The position numbers were made by a program, and so were the translations under genes. Shown one piece after another: positions 30,666 through 37,393 of a stretch of DNA of 54,490 nucleotides. Below the pieces are notes generated by a model. It was not told the origin of the DNA. It ran no database searches and worked only from the letters and a program-made list of their open reading frames with translations. The stretch lies in IMG/VR virus record IMGVR_UViG_3300036861_000394, positions 1 through 54,490 of that record; one strand, 5' to 3'. Position 1 is the stretch's first letter. Every line of letters begins with the position of its first letter. Source of the DNA: a virus.

Positions 30666-30811
30666 GCTGCGCTCCGCGTTTCGAGGTACTTAATCGAGCG
30701 CTCGCCCATATTGTCCGTGAGCAGAGTCCAGAAGCACTCGCCCAACAATCCCGGCCGCTGCCCTGTAACCGCGAAGATCACAAAGAACGATCCGTGTCTT
30801 ATGCCGCTCAC
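30662..30811 (-). CDS. Small hypothetical protein (49 aa)
   Basis: GTGA overlap at 30811. The product includes SFFVIFAVTGQRPGLLGECFW and a C-terminal RSAA. It is similar in its first residues (MSGI) to the next gene, MSGIERF, because both follow the same junction motif. Unknown. Confidence 0.5.
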   Translation of the reverse strand: MSGIRHGSFFVIFAVTGQRPGLLGECFWTLLTDNMGERSIKYLETRSAA

Positions 30812-30996
30812 GCTGCTGAATCTCGGTCGATAGCTTCCATGAGTCGAAACCGCAAAGCCCGCTCCTCGGCCCATTTCTCTTCTAGCTTGCGAGCGACGGT
30901 CCAGCCGGAACGGAACACGCAGCCCCGCTTATGCCCCTTGGGCTCAGCGCACAGCTTGTCGCCGTGAACATTCAGACAAAGACGATTGCCGGTCAT
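30808..30996 (-). CDS. Small cysteine-containing protein (62 aa)
   Basis: ATGA overlap at 30996. The product (MTGNRLCLNVHGDKLCAEPK with a further cysteine) has three cysteines in its first 30 residues and a basic helical end. Possibly zinc-binding. Confidence 0.55.
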   Translation of the reverse strand: MTGNRLCLNVHGDKLCAEPKGHKRGCVFRSGWTVARKLEEKWAEERALRFRLMEAIDRDSAA

Positions 30997-31274
30997 GCTG
31001 CGCTCCACCTCCAGCCCATTTCCCACAGGCCGAGTTCGATCCCATGTACGAGCCGTTCTTCAATGGCGCTGCCTGCCCAATCCGGGTGTTGGGTCTGAAT
31101 CAGTCGGTGGAGGACTTCGTGAAGCAGGACGCGTTCGTCGTACTCGCGCAATGCGATTTCCCGACAACCGGGAGCATTCCGAACGATGCCGCGAGTTTTA
31201 AGCGTGGGATCGTGCCGGACCCAACAGTCGATTCCTTCGACCTCAATGCGGAAGGGCATCTCAGGTTCGCTCAC
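30993..31274 (-). CDS. Minigluzincin-like HExxH protein (93 aa)
   Basis: The product carries LLHEVLHRLI at about residues 50-59 (HEVLH) followed 17 residues later by IEERLVHGIELGL. This is the layout of small phage and prophage metallopeptidase-like proteins (minigluzincins): HExxH with a downstream glutamate. There is no signal peptide, so it acts in the cell. It differs from the two secreted HExxH proteins. The GTG start overlaps the methyltransferase stop. Confidence 0.65.
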   Translation of the reverse strand: MSEPEMPFRIEVEGIDCWVRHDPTLKTRGIVRNAPGCREIALREYDERVLLHEVLHRLIQTQHPDWAGSAIEERLVHGIELGLWEMGWRWSAA

Positions 31275-32125
31275 GCTGCGCTCCGGGTTTGGGCTAGGTG
31301 CTGCATCAGCTGGTGGCCTATGAGCTCGGTGTAGGCTGGCGGGATTGCTTGCGACAGTTCGCGCCAGTTGGCCCAGGGCATCTCGAACGCTTCGCGTGCC
31401 ATCGCTAGACCTTCTGCTGCGCGAAACTGCCCATTCTCTACCGAGGTGGCACGCCTCCGGTCGCGTGCGTGGTCGCCGTAGATGCCGAGCGTAGGGCGAC
31501 CACTGTGAGCGCAGGGAGGAACGAGCAGTGGCCAGTTCGTCTCGAAGAGACGGTGGCGGCGGATCTCGTGCGTTGCCGTGCCGAGCACAGTTGACGAGCC
31601 GCAGATTTGTACCGGGCTCACCATCGGAGCTCCAGGAACGTTTTCGATGACGTATGGGAGGCTGAGCTCAATCAGTAGCTCCCGCGTCGGTGTCAGAAGA
31701 TCCTCGTGCTCGCCAGCGTTCCACATTGTCTTGAGATCGGTGAAGGCCTGGCAGGGTGGCGAGGCATGAATTGCAGCGAAGTCCTTGACTTCCAGAGCCG
31801 GCTTTGTAGAGTCGAAAGCGACACCGACCAAAGGAGCGGCATGCCTCGCACGATCCTCATCCACCTGAACATCGAAGCCCCGGATACCGACAGCCGCACC
31901 GCCGACGAGATCGCCGACGCGATCCTCGCCAAACTCAGCAGAGAAGAACTTGCCATCGTCGCTCCACTGGCTGAGGAGGTCTAGCGCGTCAGCCTGTACG
32001 AACTCGAACGGATACCTCGGCTGCGGCTTGATGTCCACGCCCACGACCTCGAAGCCCGCGCGGCTGTAGCCCATCGCTGCGCCGCCAGCTCCGCAAAAGA
32101 GATCGAGGAGGCGAGGTTTACTCAC
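31271..32125 (-). CDS. C5 cytosine DNA methyltransferase with an internal insert
   Basis: The 284-residue product has motif I DLFCGAGG (residues 8-15), catalytic PPCQ (124-126, C125), ENVPG motif (161-165) and RRHRLF (motif VIII). It methylates cytosine at C5, protecting phage DNA from host restriction or acting in regulation. Residues about 53-115 between the Rossmann strands and motif IV are atypical, and coincide with a plus-strand gene lying antisense in the same DNA. The GTG start (GTGA overlap) has GGGAG eight bases before it. Confidence 0.9.
   Translation of the reverse strand: MSKPRLLDLFCGAGGAAMGYSRAGFEVVGVDIKPQPRYPFEFVQADALDLLSQWSDDGKFFSAEFGEDRVGDLVGGAAVGIRGFDVQVDEDRARHAAPLVGVAFDSTKPALEVKDFAAIHASPPCQAFTDLKTMWNAGEHEDLLTPTRELLIELSLPYVIENVPGAPMVSPVQICGSSTVLGTATHEIRRHRLFETNWPLLVPPCAHSGRPTLGIYGDHARDRRRATSVENGQFRAAEGLAMAREAFEMPWANWRELSQAIPPAYTELIGHQLMQHLAQTRSAA
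31785..31812 (+). promoter_or_regulatory. Promoter of the nested antisense gene
   Basis: TTGACT at 31785-31790 and TAGAGT at 31807-31812 are separated by 16 bases. Both match the vegetative sigma consensus of actinobacteria (TTGACA, TANNNT) well. The pair lies inside the C5 methyltransferase gene, on the other strand, directly before a ribosome binding site and an ATG. Confidence 0.65.
31841..31984 (+). CDS. Small protein nested antisense in the C5 methyltransferase gene (47 aa)
   Basis: AAAGGAG sits six bases before the ATG. The product opens MPRTILIHLNIEAPDTDSRT and continues ADEIADAILAKLSREEL, a short beta strand then a helix. Its amino acid make-up and codon use look genuine, and from memory it resembles small proteins of actinobacterial phages, though I cannot check. 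It has its own promoter. It is read opposite to the methyltransferase, whose frame stays open through it. Confidence 0.7.
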   Translation: MPRTILIHLNIEAPDTDSRTADEIADAILAKLSREELAIVAPLAEEV

Positions 32126-32643
32126 GGCTTGCACTCCCATTGCCCCCATCTAGGCTTATGAGCTCGGACTGCGCGCGCCACCGTATACGCCGCGGTAAAC
32201 ACGTTCGCGTACGGATCGAAGACGCTAAAGCCCGCTCGCCCGAACGGCCCGTGCTCAAACATCGGACCTTCCTGCATCACGCCCCGGTAACGACCGTTCC
32301 GGGCTAGCGGGTAGAGGTGCGACTCGCACGAGCCGACGCTGACGAGCTCAGCCCGCGGCACGCCCCAGATCGTCGAGGCGAGGGAGATCGCGTGGAGGAC
32401 ACTCGGACGCCAGTAGCGGCGAGCCTCGCGCTGCAGCCTCCGCACTCGCCGCCCATTGATCCTCGCCGAGCGCCGCGCCTTCCGAAGCTTCACCCGCAGG
32501 ACGCGATTCTCCCGCTCGAGCGAAGGCTCCCGCTGTGCCCTGACCGCGTGGATGATCCGGTCGAAGCCGATCGGCGGGCCTCCCTTGGCGCTGGAGACGA
32601 AAAGGAAGAGAGCGGTCAGGCAGGAGGCTAGGGCGAGCTTCAT
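32122..32643 (-). CDS. Secreted transglycosylase-like protein (173 aa)
   Basis: ATGA overlap at 32643. Residues 1-22 are a signal peptide (ALASCLTALFLFVSSAKGG). A basic coiled region (45-85) is followed by a lysozyme-like/transglycosylase end: GSCESHLYPLARNGRYRGVM and QEGPMF, with GFSVFDPYANVFTAAYTVA later. The E of CESHLYP fits the catalytic glutamate of lytic transglycosylases. It lies far from the lysis cassette, next to the methyltransferase genes, so host cell-wall remodelling during early infection is more likely than lysis. Confidence 0.7.
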   Translation of the reverse strand: MKLALASCLTALFLFVSSAKGGPPIGFDRIIHAVRAQREPSLERENRVLRVKLRKARRSARINGRRVRRLQREARRYWRPSVLHAISLASTIWGVPRAELVSVGSCESHLYPLARNGRYRGVMQEGPMFEHGPFGRAGFSVFDPYANVFTAAYTVARAVRAHKPRWGQWECKP

Positions 32644-32960
32644 GGCTGATGCCGTATTCGGTCCCATGCTTTTTCAAGGGGTGATAGCTGGCACTCGCAG
32701 GCTGCGGTTGTACGCACGATTCTCGGCTCACCTTCGGGATGGAGAATCCAGCCAGTGGGAGCGAGGTCCGGCCTACGCTCGTCGGCGATTAGCGAGAAGC
32801 ACAGCGGACAAAGGAAGGCCCACTCATCGACGCCACCTTGCCGAACTACCGCATTCCAGACATCGTGCGGCGCAAACCAGACAGGATAGTCGCGATCGCA
32901 GAGATCACAGAGAAGCTCGCGGTGTTCCCGCCCCTCTGCCATCGCATCCCCTGGGGTCAC
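32640..32960 (-). CDS. Zinc-ribbon protein with CxxC pairs (106 aa)
   Basis: The start is GTG 32960, overlapping the methyltransferase stop (GTGA); ATG 32942 is an alternative. CDLCDRDYPVWFAPHDVW and FLCPLCFSLIADER form two CxxC pairs around an aromatic core. Similar small proteins with a C-x-x-C ... FAPxDxW layout occur in actinophages. Unknown function. Confidence 0.65.
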   Translation of the reverse strand: MTPGDAMAEGREHRELLCDLCDRDYPVWFAPHDVWNAVVRQGGVDEWAFLCPLCFSLIADERRPDLAPTGWILHPEGEPRIVRTTAACECQLSPLEKAWDRIRHQP

Positions 32961-34594
32961 GCCGACCCCGCTTCCGCGAGTACCGAAAGCTGCTGGGTCC
33001 GCCGCGCGGCCAGCTCGCAGTACACCTCGCTCAACTCGATCAGGATCGAGCGGCGTCCGTGCTTGCGGGCGACGAGGCCGGTTGTGCCTGAGCCGGCAAA
33101 GCAATCCAGGACCGTCCCCGCAGTTCGAGAGGCGCTACAGCAGACGCTTACCGGATCGCGAACGTCTTGCCGCAGTGCGGGCAGGCCACCGTTCCTCGGT
33201 GCGGTTCCCGCGCCATGATCTCCAAGTTCTCCGGGCGGTTGTCCGTCTTGATCGCGTTCCGGTGATGCACCGTCTCCCCTCGTTCGAGTGATCGGCCCAG
33301 TACTTGCTCCATCACCACGCGATGCTCCAATAGGTACTTCCGTTGCTCGCGGCTGTAGATCCTGACGTACCCGTTCACATCGATGACTTTGCCGCCCTTC
33401 CAGTTCGCCGCTCGACGCTCCGGTGGGAACGGCCTGCGGTTCGCCCCCGTCTTCGTCGCCCACTCCCCGGCACACTTCAGCGAGCAGCACTTGCTTCGCA
33501 TCCTCTGTGTGGGCTGCCCGCAGTTGAGACACGCAGGCCGCGTCTTCACCCGTAATCGATTCTTCGCCGTCGTGCTGCAACTCCGGCTGCAATACATCGG
33601 CCCGCGACCCTCGTAGTACTTCCCGCACTCGTCGCACTCCCTCTTGTGCGGGCGGTCGCTCGGCCAGTTTCGAGTGCTGCTCATCTACGAATGGAGCATA
33701 ACAGGCGGAGCAGACATACTCAGGGCATCCGGCGAGAATGCAGCGGCGGACGAGCTCCTGCGGGTAGGTGGCGAAGTGCGCCTCGGGATAGGGCTCGGTG
33801 GCGATCTCCCAGACGGAGCGGATGTTGCGGCCCGAGCCTGGCGTGAATCGCTCGTCAGTTCCATGCCCTCCGTCGATAGCCGAGCTCCGAGCCCCGCCCT
33901 GTCGTCCTGCGAAGCCGTTACCACTCGGTAGTCCAGCGTCCTTTTCGCGGACAGCCTCGGCATCCCAGAAGTACCGAGCCGACTTCGAGAGCAGGAAGAT
34001 CCGCGAGTGCGAAGTCGTTGGCCGATCTCTCGTCGACTCTGGCATCGGATTCGACTTGTGCCAGATGATCTCGCTCCTGAGATACCAGCCGTCTGCGCGG
34101 AGGGCGAAGGCTAGGAGCCAGGGTGCGCCGATGAGGTCCTTTTGCTTCAGCCCTGCTACGGCTGTATTCGCCGCCCGCCCTCCTCGATCGCGCCACGCCG
34201 CAAGCCCTCGCGCATGTTCGTATCGCTCGTCATCCTCATATCGAGCCTGTCGGCGCTGGTCGTGCGCGCTGGACTGATCCTCGATCTGCTTCCCACCAGC
34301 CTGCGCGTAACTGTCCCCGATTTCGATCCAGCAGGTGCCATCGGCGCGCAAGATCCTTCGCACCTCCTGGAAGACCTCAACGAGCTTGGCGACCCATTCC
34401 TCAGGGGTGGGCTCGAGACCTAGTTCAAGCGACTTGTCCTCATGCCCGTCAGGCAGATACGAACGAAGCCCGTAGAACGGCGGCGAGGTCACGCAGCAGT
34501 GAACCGACTCGCTCGGGAGCTCGCGAAGGACGGTGAGCGCGTCGCCCTGATAGAGGGTGAGGTCGGCATCCTCAAGGTAGGACTTGGGGGTCAT
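32957..34594 (-). CDS. N6/N4 DNA methyltransferase interrupted by a nested HNH gene
   Basis: The 545-residue frame has the beta-class order: motif IV TSPPF (residues 36-40) first, YPQELVRRCILAGCPE (277-292), then motif I FAGSGTTG (499-506) and ILIELSEVY. The product would methylate adenine N6 or cytosine N4. Residues about 302-485 form an insert that reads in a different frame as an HNH homing endonuclease gene. The insert has low-complexity composition in the methyltransferase frame (RGDGASTGPITRTRGDG). A CSAC knuckle just before it (residues 295-299) resembles the zinc insert of other phage methyltransferases, so the HNH gene seems to lie inside an existing loop. Confidence 0.85.
   Translation of the reverse strand: MTPKSYLEDADLTLYQGDALTVLRELPSESVHCCVTSPPFYGLRSYLPDGHEDKSLELGLEPTPEEWVAKLVEVFQEVRRILRADGTCWIEIGDSYAQAGGKQIEDQSSAHDQRRQARYEDDERYEHARGLAAWRDRGGRAANTAVAGLKQKDLIGAPWLLAFALRADGWYLRSEIIWHKSNPMPESTRDRPTTSHSRIFLLSKSARYFWDAEAVREKDAGLPSGNGFAGRQGGARSSAIDGGHGTDERFTPGSGRNIRSVWEIATEPYPEAHFATYPQELVRRCILAGCPEYVCSACYAPFVDEQHSKLAERPPAQEGVRRVREVLRGSRADVLQPELQHDGEESITGEDAACVSQLRAAHTEDAKQVLLAEVCRGVGDEDGGEPQAVPTGASSGELEGRQSHRCERVRQDLQPRATEVPIGASRGDGASTGPITRTRGDGASPERDQDGQPPGELGDHGAGTAPRNGGLPALRQDVRDPVSVCCSASRTAGTVLDCFAGSGTTGLVARKHGRRSILIELSEVYCELAARRTQQLSVLAEAGSA
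33148..33684 (-). CDS. HNH homing endonuclease nested in the methyltransferase gene
   Basis: The 178-residue product has zinc knuckles (CDECGKYY with CSRSC; CLNCGQ with CSLKC), an HNH_3-type core (GYVRIYSREQRKYLLEHRVV, then TVHHRNAIKTDNRPENLEI), and a final CPHCGKTF. It runs in the same direction as, but another frame from, the methyltransferase. HNH_3 nucleases of this type move by cutting an uninterrupted allele. No Shine-Dalgarno sequence is seen before ATG 33684, so it may be expressed poorly or from a coupled start. Confidence 0.85.
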   Translation of the reverse strand: MSSTRNWPSDRPHKRECDECGKYYEGRGPMYCSRSCSTTAKNRLRVKTRPACLNCGQPTQRMRSKCCSLKCAGEWATKTGANRRPFPPERRAANWKGGKVIDVNGYVRIYSREQRKYLLEHRVVMEQVLGRSLERGETVHHRNAIKTDNRPENLEIMAREPHRGTVACPHCGKTFAIR

Positions 34595-34812
34595 ACTGCC
34601 TCCAGATTGGCCTCGCGCTCAATACGCCTGCGGTCCGCCCAGTACGCCTCTTTGCGGCCTCGATCTTTAACCTCATAAACGACTTCTTCCTTCTCAAACC
34701 AAAGCTTTGCGTGGGCATACGAGCAGAAGTGCCACTGGTCATTGTTGACCGCAATCTTGGAGTGATAGCCACAGTCCTTCTTGCACCAGTCACAATGTTT
34801 ATGAATGCTCAT
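34591..34812 (-). CDS. Small zinc finger protein (73 aa)
   Basis: ATGA overlap at 34812. CDWCKKDCGYH with CSYAHAKLW makes a CxxC...CxxxH finger in residues 7-33, followed by a basic helix. Possibly nucleic-acid-binding. Confidence 0.65.
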   Translation of the reverse strand: MSIHKHCDWCKKDCGYHSKIAVNNDQWHFCSYAHAKLWFEKEEVVYEVKDRGRKEAYWADRRRIEREANLEAV

Positions 34813-35036
34813 GCCAAATCTCCCTTTGCCATCCCATGCGGCACAAGCCGATCGAACCGATCCTCGTAGTCACGCAATACGGCTGCAAGCGCATCATCGA
34901 GCCCCCGGTAGGTGCCGAGATCGAATCCGAAGGCCATCGCCTGATATCGCGCAGGCTCGTTCCTGGTGATGAGATAGTGCCTGCCGCCCCAGGAATATGT
35001 CTGCGGTGTCGGCTTTCGTTGGCGGTGGAACTTCAT
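34809..35036 (-). CDS. MKFxRQRK paralogue B (75 aa)
   Basis: Start at ATG 35036, not the longer frame, because MKFHRQRKPT mirrors the start of the gene just upstream (MKFRRQRKTT). The rest has a strand (GRHYLITRNEPARY) and a helical end (LDDALAAVLRDYEDRFDR). A duplicated gene pair. Function unknown. Confidence 0.6.
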   Translation of the reverse strand: MKFHRQRKPTPQTYSWGGRHYLITRNEPARYQAMAFGFDLGTYRGLDDALAAVLRDYEDRFDRLVPHGMAKGDLA

Positions 35037-35046
35037 TTCCCGGCCA

Positions 35047-35235
35047 TCACTGGAGCCATCCCGGAAGCCGCCCGCGCCGTCGGGCAAAGAGACGGCAGCC
35101 CAGCTTTGTATTGAAGGTACGAAAGACGAGATATTTGCCCGCGTTGTAGTTCACGCTGTATCGCGGGAAAGGCCGCGGGCCGTGCCAACGCTCGAATATG
35201 AGATAGGTCGTCTTTCGCTGACGACGGAATTTCAT
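35047..35235 (-). CDS. MKFxRQRK paralogue A (62 aa)
   Basis: The ATG overlaps the upstream stop (ATGA). MKFRRQRKTTYLIFERWHG starts like paralogue B. Strand-rich remainder (YSVNYNAGKYLVFRTFNT). Differences from B are mostly at synonymous sites, so the pair is not recent. Unknown function. Confidence 0.6.
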   Translation of the reverse strand: MKFRRQRKTTYLIFERWHGPRPFPRYSVNYNAGKYLVFRTFNTKLGCRLFARRRGRLPGWLQ

Positions 35236-35486
35236 GCCGACCTCTCGCAGTCGCTCTCGGAGCGGGCCGAGGCGCTCGACGAGCGGGGGGCCGACCTATA
35301 AAAGTCTGCACCCAGCGGCCAGTCGCTATCTGTATGGCCTCCCCCTAGGCGGCGAAGCCTCCAGGGTACTACCACCGCTTGCTCCCGCTCGTCCAACGCC
35401 CGCTGAATCTCAGAAGCCTGGCCCAGCCCGTAGGCGATGTAGAGGAAGCCAAAGGCAATCAGAACGTAGGCGAGGGTGGCGATCAT
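35232..35486 (-). CDS. Single-pass membrane protein (84 aa)
   Basis: ATG 35486 overlaps the upstream stop (ATGA). Residues 1-22 are hydrophobic (MIATLAYVLIAFGFLYIAYG), the rest hydrophilic. Unknown function. The C-terminal part is low complexity (RSSSASARSESDCERSA). Confidence 0.55.
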   Translation of the reverse strand: MIATLAYVLIAFGFLYIAYGLGQASEIQRALDEREQAVVVPWRLRRLGGGHTDSDWPLGADFYRSAPRSSSASARSESDCERSA

Positions 35487-35695
35487 GCGATTGACCATCG
35501 CGCTTCGTCCGCTAGCTCAAGCGTCTTAACGTCTTCGTCTGTGAGCTCAAACCCCCAAATAGCCAAGCCCGGCGCGTGCTTCGTCCAGCCATCTACCGGA
35601 TGCTTCGTAAGAATGTCTCCTGGAAGGAGCGGATAGTTCGTATGGATGGGGTGCTTACCGGCGAGCTCCACCGTTACGCGGTATTGGTGCTTCAT
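35483..35695 (-). CDS. Small hypothetical protein (70 aa)
   Basis: Strand-rich product (YRVTVELAGKHPIHTNYPLL, LAIWGFELTDEDVKTLELA), with a proline-rich turn and an acidic end. It is the last small gene before the candidate attachment site. ATG at 35695. Confidence 0.6.
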   Translation of the reverse strand: MKHQYRVTVELAGKHPIHTNYPLLPGDILTKHPVDGWTKHAPGLAIWGFELTDEDVKTLELADEARWSIA

Positions 35696-35707
35696 GCTGC
35701 CCCAGCC

Positions 35708-35753
35708 TTTGTAACACCGAAAACCCCGCGATATGCAGGGAGAGTGTTACAAA
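35708..35753. repeat. Perfect 10-bp inverted repeat near the attachment site
   Basis: TTTGTAACAC (35708-35717) and GTGTTACAAA (35744-35753) are exact complements with 26 bases between. It lies in the 223-base gap that holds the tRNA-like sequences. It could be a recombinase or excisionase site or a hairpin at the end of the small genes. No T-run follows. Confidence 0.55.
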
Positions 35754-35772
35754 CTACTGAGGCGTTCCTAAC

Positions 35773-35797
35773 AGCGGTTCGAGCCCGCTCAGGGACA
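35773..35797 (+). other. tRNA 3'-end-like sequence 1
   Basis: AGCGG-TTCGAGC-CCGCT is a perfect T-arm and is followed by CAGGGAC and A. No matching 5' half is nearby, so it is a fragment. It lies in the candidate attachment region. Confidence 0.45.
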
Positions 35798-35825
35798 TGC
35801 GTCTGTTGCCAAGGCTGACGAAGTT

Positions 35826-35898
35826 CCTGCAAATACCCGGAATCGGATTGACCCTGAACGCGGGTTCGATTCCCGCCGCCTCCAATGTCCCTGCAAAT
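35826..35898 (+). other. attP: Candidate attP with tRNA 3'-end core
   Basis: GCGGG-TTCGATT-CCCGC (35860-35876) is a perfect T-arm, followed by CGCCTCC and A at 35877-35884, the 3' acceptor strand of a tRNA. There is no 5' half upstream. Tyrosine integrases use tRNA 3' ends as attB, and the phage carries a copy that rebuilds the tRNA on integration. The integrase gene lies just downstream. CCTGCAAAT occurs on both sides (35826-35834 and 35890-35898), as arm-type integrase sites would. The acceptor strand CGCCTCC fits a tRNA-Ser with GGAGGCG, but this is inference. Confidence 0.6.
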
Positions 35899-35918
35899 GG
35901 GGATTTCGGTCTGTCGCG

Positions 35919-36275
35919 TCATTTGCTTGATCCGGCATCCCTGATTGACTCCACGCGGCCATGTGTAAACCGCGCGATGTATTCCATCCAGCCACCGTTG
36001 GGGCCGGATGCGTAGAACGTGATATCGCCGTGGTGTAAGACTTCCTCCTGGCCTAGATCGGTTCTCCTGAACGGATGGTTACCTGCCGCAAAGGGCTTGT
36101 TTTTGTCGTGGTCTAGATTCTCGTCGAGGAGATGGCGGTCCACGAGCAATCGCCCGTCCTCGGTGATGGTGTACATGTCGAGATTGCAGTCGAGGTCCTT
36201 GGTCTGGAACGCGAAGTCTTGAGCCTCGGGGTCGGGCAACGGGTATTTGCACCGGATGTCATCGAACATGCCCAC
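35919..36275 (-). CDS. Conserved-type phage hypothetical protein (118 aa)
   Basis: The product begins MGMFDDIRCKYPLPDPEAQD and has FQTKDLDC, MYTITEDGRL and YASGPNGGWMEYIARF, the hallmark layout of a widespread small phage/prophage protein of unknown role. GTG start with GGAGGAG five bases upstream, just after the integrase stop. Confidence 0.7.
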   Translation of the reverse strand: MGMFDDIRCKYPLPDPEAQDFAFQTKDLDCNLDMYTITEDGRLLVDRHLLDENLDHDKNKPFAAGNHPFRRTDLGQEEVLHHGDITFYASGPNGGWMEYIARFTHGRVESIRDAGSSK

Positions 36276-36277
36276 CG

Positions 36278-37393
36278 CTACTCCTCCACCATCGCCCTCA
36301 ACGCAGCCTCAAGGTCTGCCGTCGTCAGATGCGCATACATGGCCGTCGTCCGAATGTTCTTATGGCCGGCGAGCTTCCGCGCGAGCTCCAGGTTGCCCGT
36401 GGCGCGCAGCAGGTCGGTGATCGCGCCGTGCCGCCCCCGATGCATGTTCTGGCCGCTCGTCGTGCCCTTATCAACAAGGCCTGCGTTCTCTAGGCAGCGA
36501 TACCACCAGAGGTGCATCCGCTTCCCGGAGGGCTCGCGGTCGTGCTTGCGGCTCGTTGTCCAGGCATAGCCCTGCATCGTTCCCGGCTCGATCTCCAGGA
36601 TCTCGGTTGCCTCTTCGATCTCTACCTTCCGCCGACGCGTGTCCGTGCGCCAATTGATGAGGTAGTCGTCGGAGCCGAGGCGCAACTCAAGCTGCGTCAG
36701 TCCGAGCTCGCGCCAGAATTCTTCCTCCGGGATAGGCAGCGGATAGATACGCCCGCCCTTCGTGAAGACGGTGATCTCTCGCTTCTCAAAGTCGAAATGC
36801 TTGAACTGGCAAGCGGCGAGCGCGCCGCGCCGTAGGCCGTAGCGAAGAACGAGGACGCAGCCCAGGCGGTCAGGAAGGTAAGCCTGACCGGCGATCATCG
36901 CTGCCACGAACTCGTGGGAGAAGGTCTCGATCAGGACATCCCGCTTCTTCGGCGAGGAGAGGGCTCGGGCCGGATTGCCGCGCATCTTTCGCTCGCGCAC
37001 GGCCCAATCGAAGAAGTCAACCCAGACCGAGCGCACCTTCGCGCGCGTCCTGCCGGAGAGGTCGCCCCAGTAGCGATCCCAGCATTCGCGCAGGCGATCA
37101 GTCCCGTCCGGCGGCTCGAAATCGGCGAGGCCGAGCTCGGCATGGAAGAGAACTAGGCGCGCGAGGATCGCCTCGTAATCGACAAGCGTCAGGTCAGCTG
37201 CGCCCCATTCGTTCTTCTTCCAGCGCAGGTAGAGACCGACCTCTGGCCCGGTCGCGGTGTTTACCCGGTAGCTCTTGTCCTTCAGGGCTTCTCGGATGAT
37301 CCTCGCCGCTTCCCCTACGGTCAAGGCGGAATGGTCAGGCATGTCCCCCCATTGGGCGGCGGTCAAGTAGGTCTCGGTGGCGAGAGCGGTCAA
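36278..37393 (-). CDS. int: Tyrosine integrase
   Basis: The 371-residue product has the catalytic set: R188/R189 in YGLRRGAL, K212 in TKGG, H318-R321 in HRGRH, H344 in GHKNIRTT and Y353 in AMYAHL. An N-terminal DNA-binding core domain with helices (ALSSPKKRDV) precedes it. It would recombine attP with a tRNA attB. The start is TTG 37393 (TTGA overlap with the upstream stop, GGAAG five bases before). Confidence 0.9.
   Translation of the reverse strand: MTALATETYLTAAQWGDMPDHSALTVGEAARIIREALKDKSYRVNTATGPEVGLYLRWKKNEWGAADLTLVDYEAILARLVLFHAELGLADFEPPDGTDRLRECWDRYWGDLSGRTRAKVRSVWVDFFDWAVRERKMRGNPARALSSPKKRDVLIETFSHEFVAAMIAGQAYLPDRLGCVLVLRYGLRRGALAACQFKHFDFEKREITVFTKGGRIYPLPIPEEEFWRELGLTQLELRLGSDDYLINWRTDTRRRKVEIEEATEILEIEPGTMQGYAWTTSRKHDREPSGKRMHLWWYRCLENAGLVDKGTTSGQNMHRGRHGAITDLLRATGNLELARKLAGHKNIRTTAMYAHLTTADLEAALRAMVEE

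Noticed and set aside
33148-33684. HNH insert as an intein or group I intron
   Set aside because: No intein splice motifs, and the segment is hardly longer than the HNH gene, leaving no room for intron structure.
35773-35884. Two complete tRNA genes in the attachment region
   Set aside because: Only 3' T-arm and acceptor parts are present; no 5' acceptor or D arm upstream.
35797-36015. 72-codon plus-strand frame in the attachment region
   Set aside because: Its NAGSIPAASN segment is the typical translation of a tRNA 3' end and it overlaps the convincing 35919 gene.
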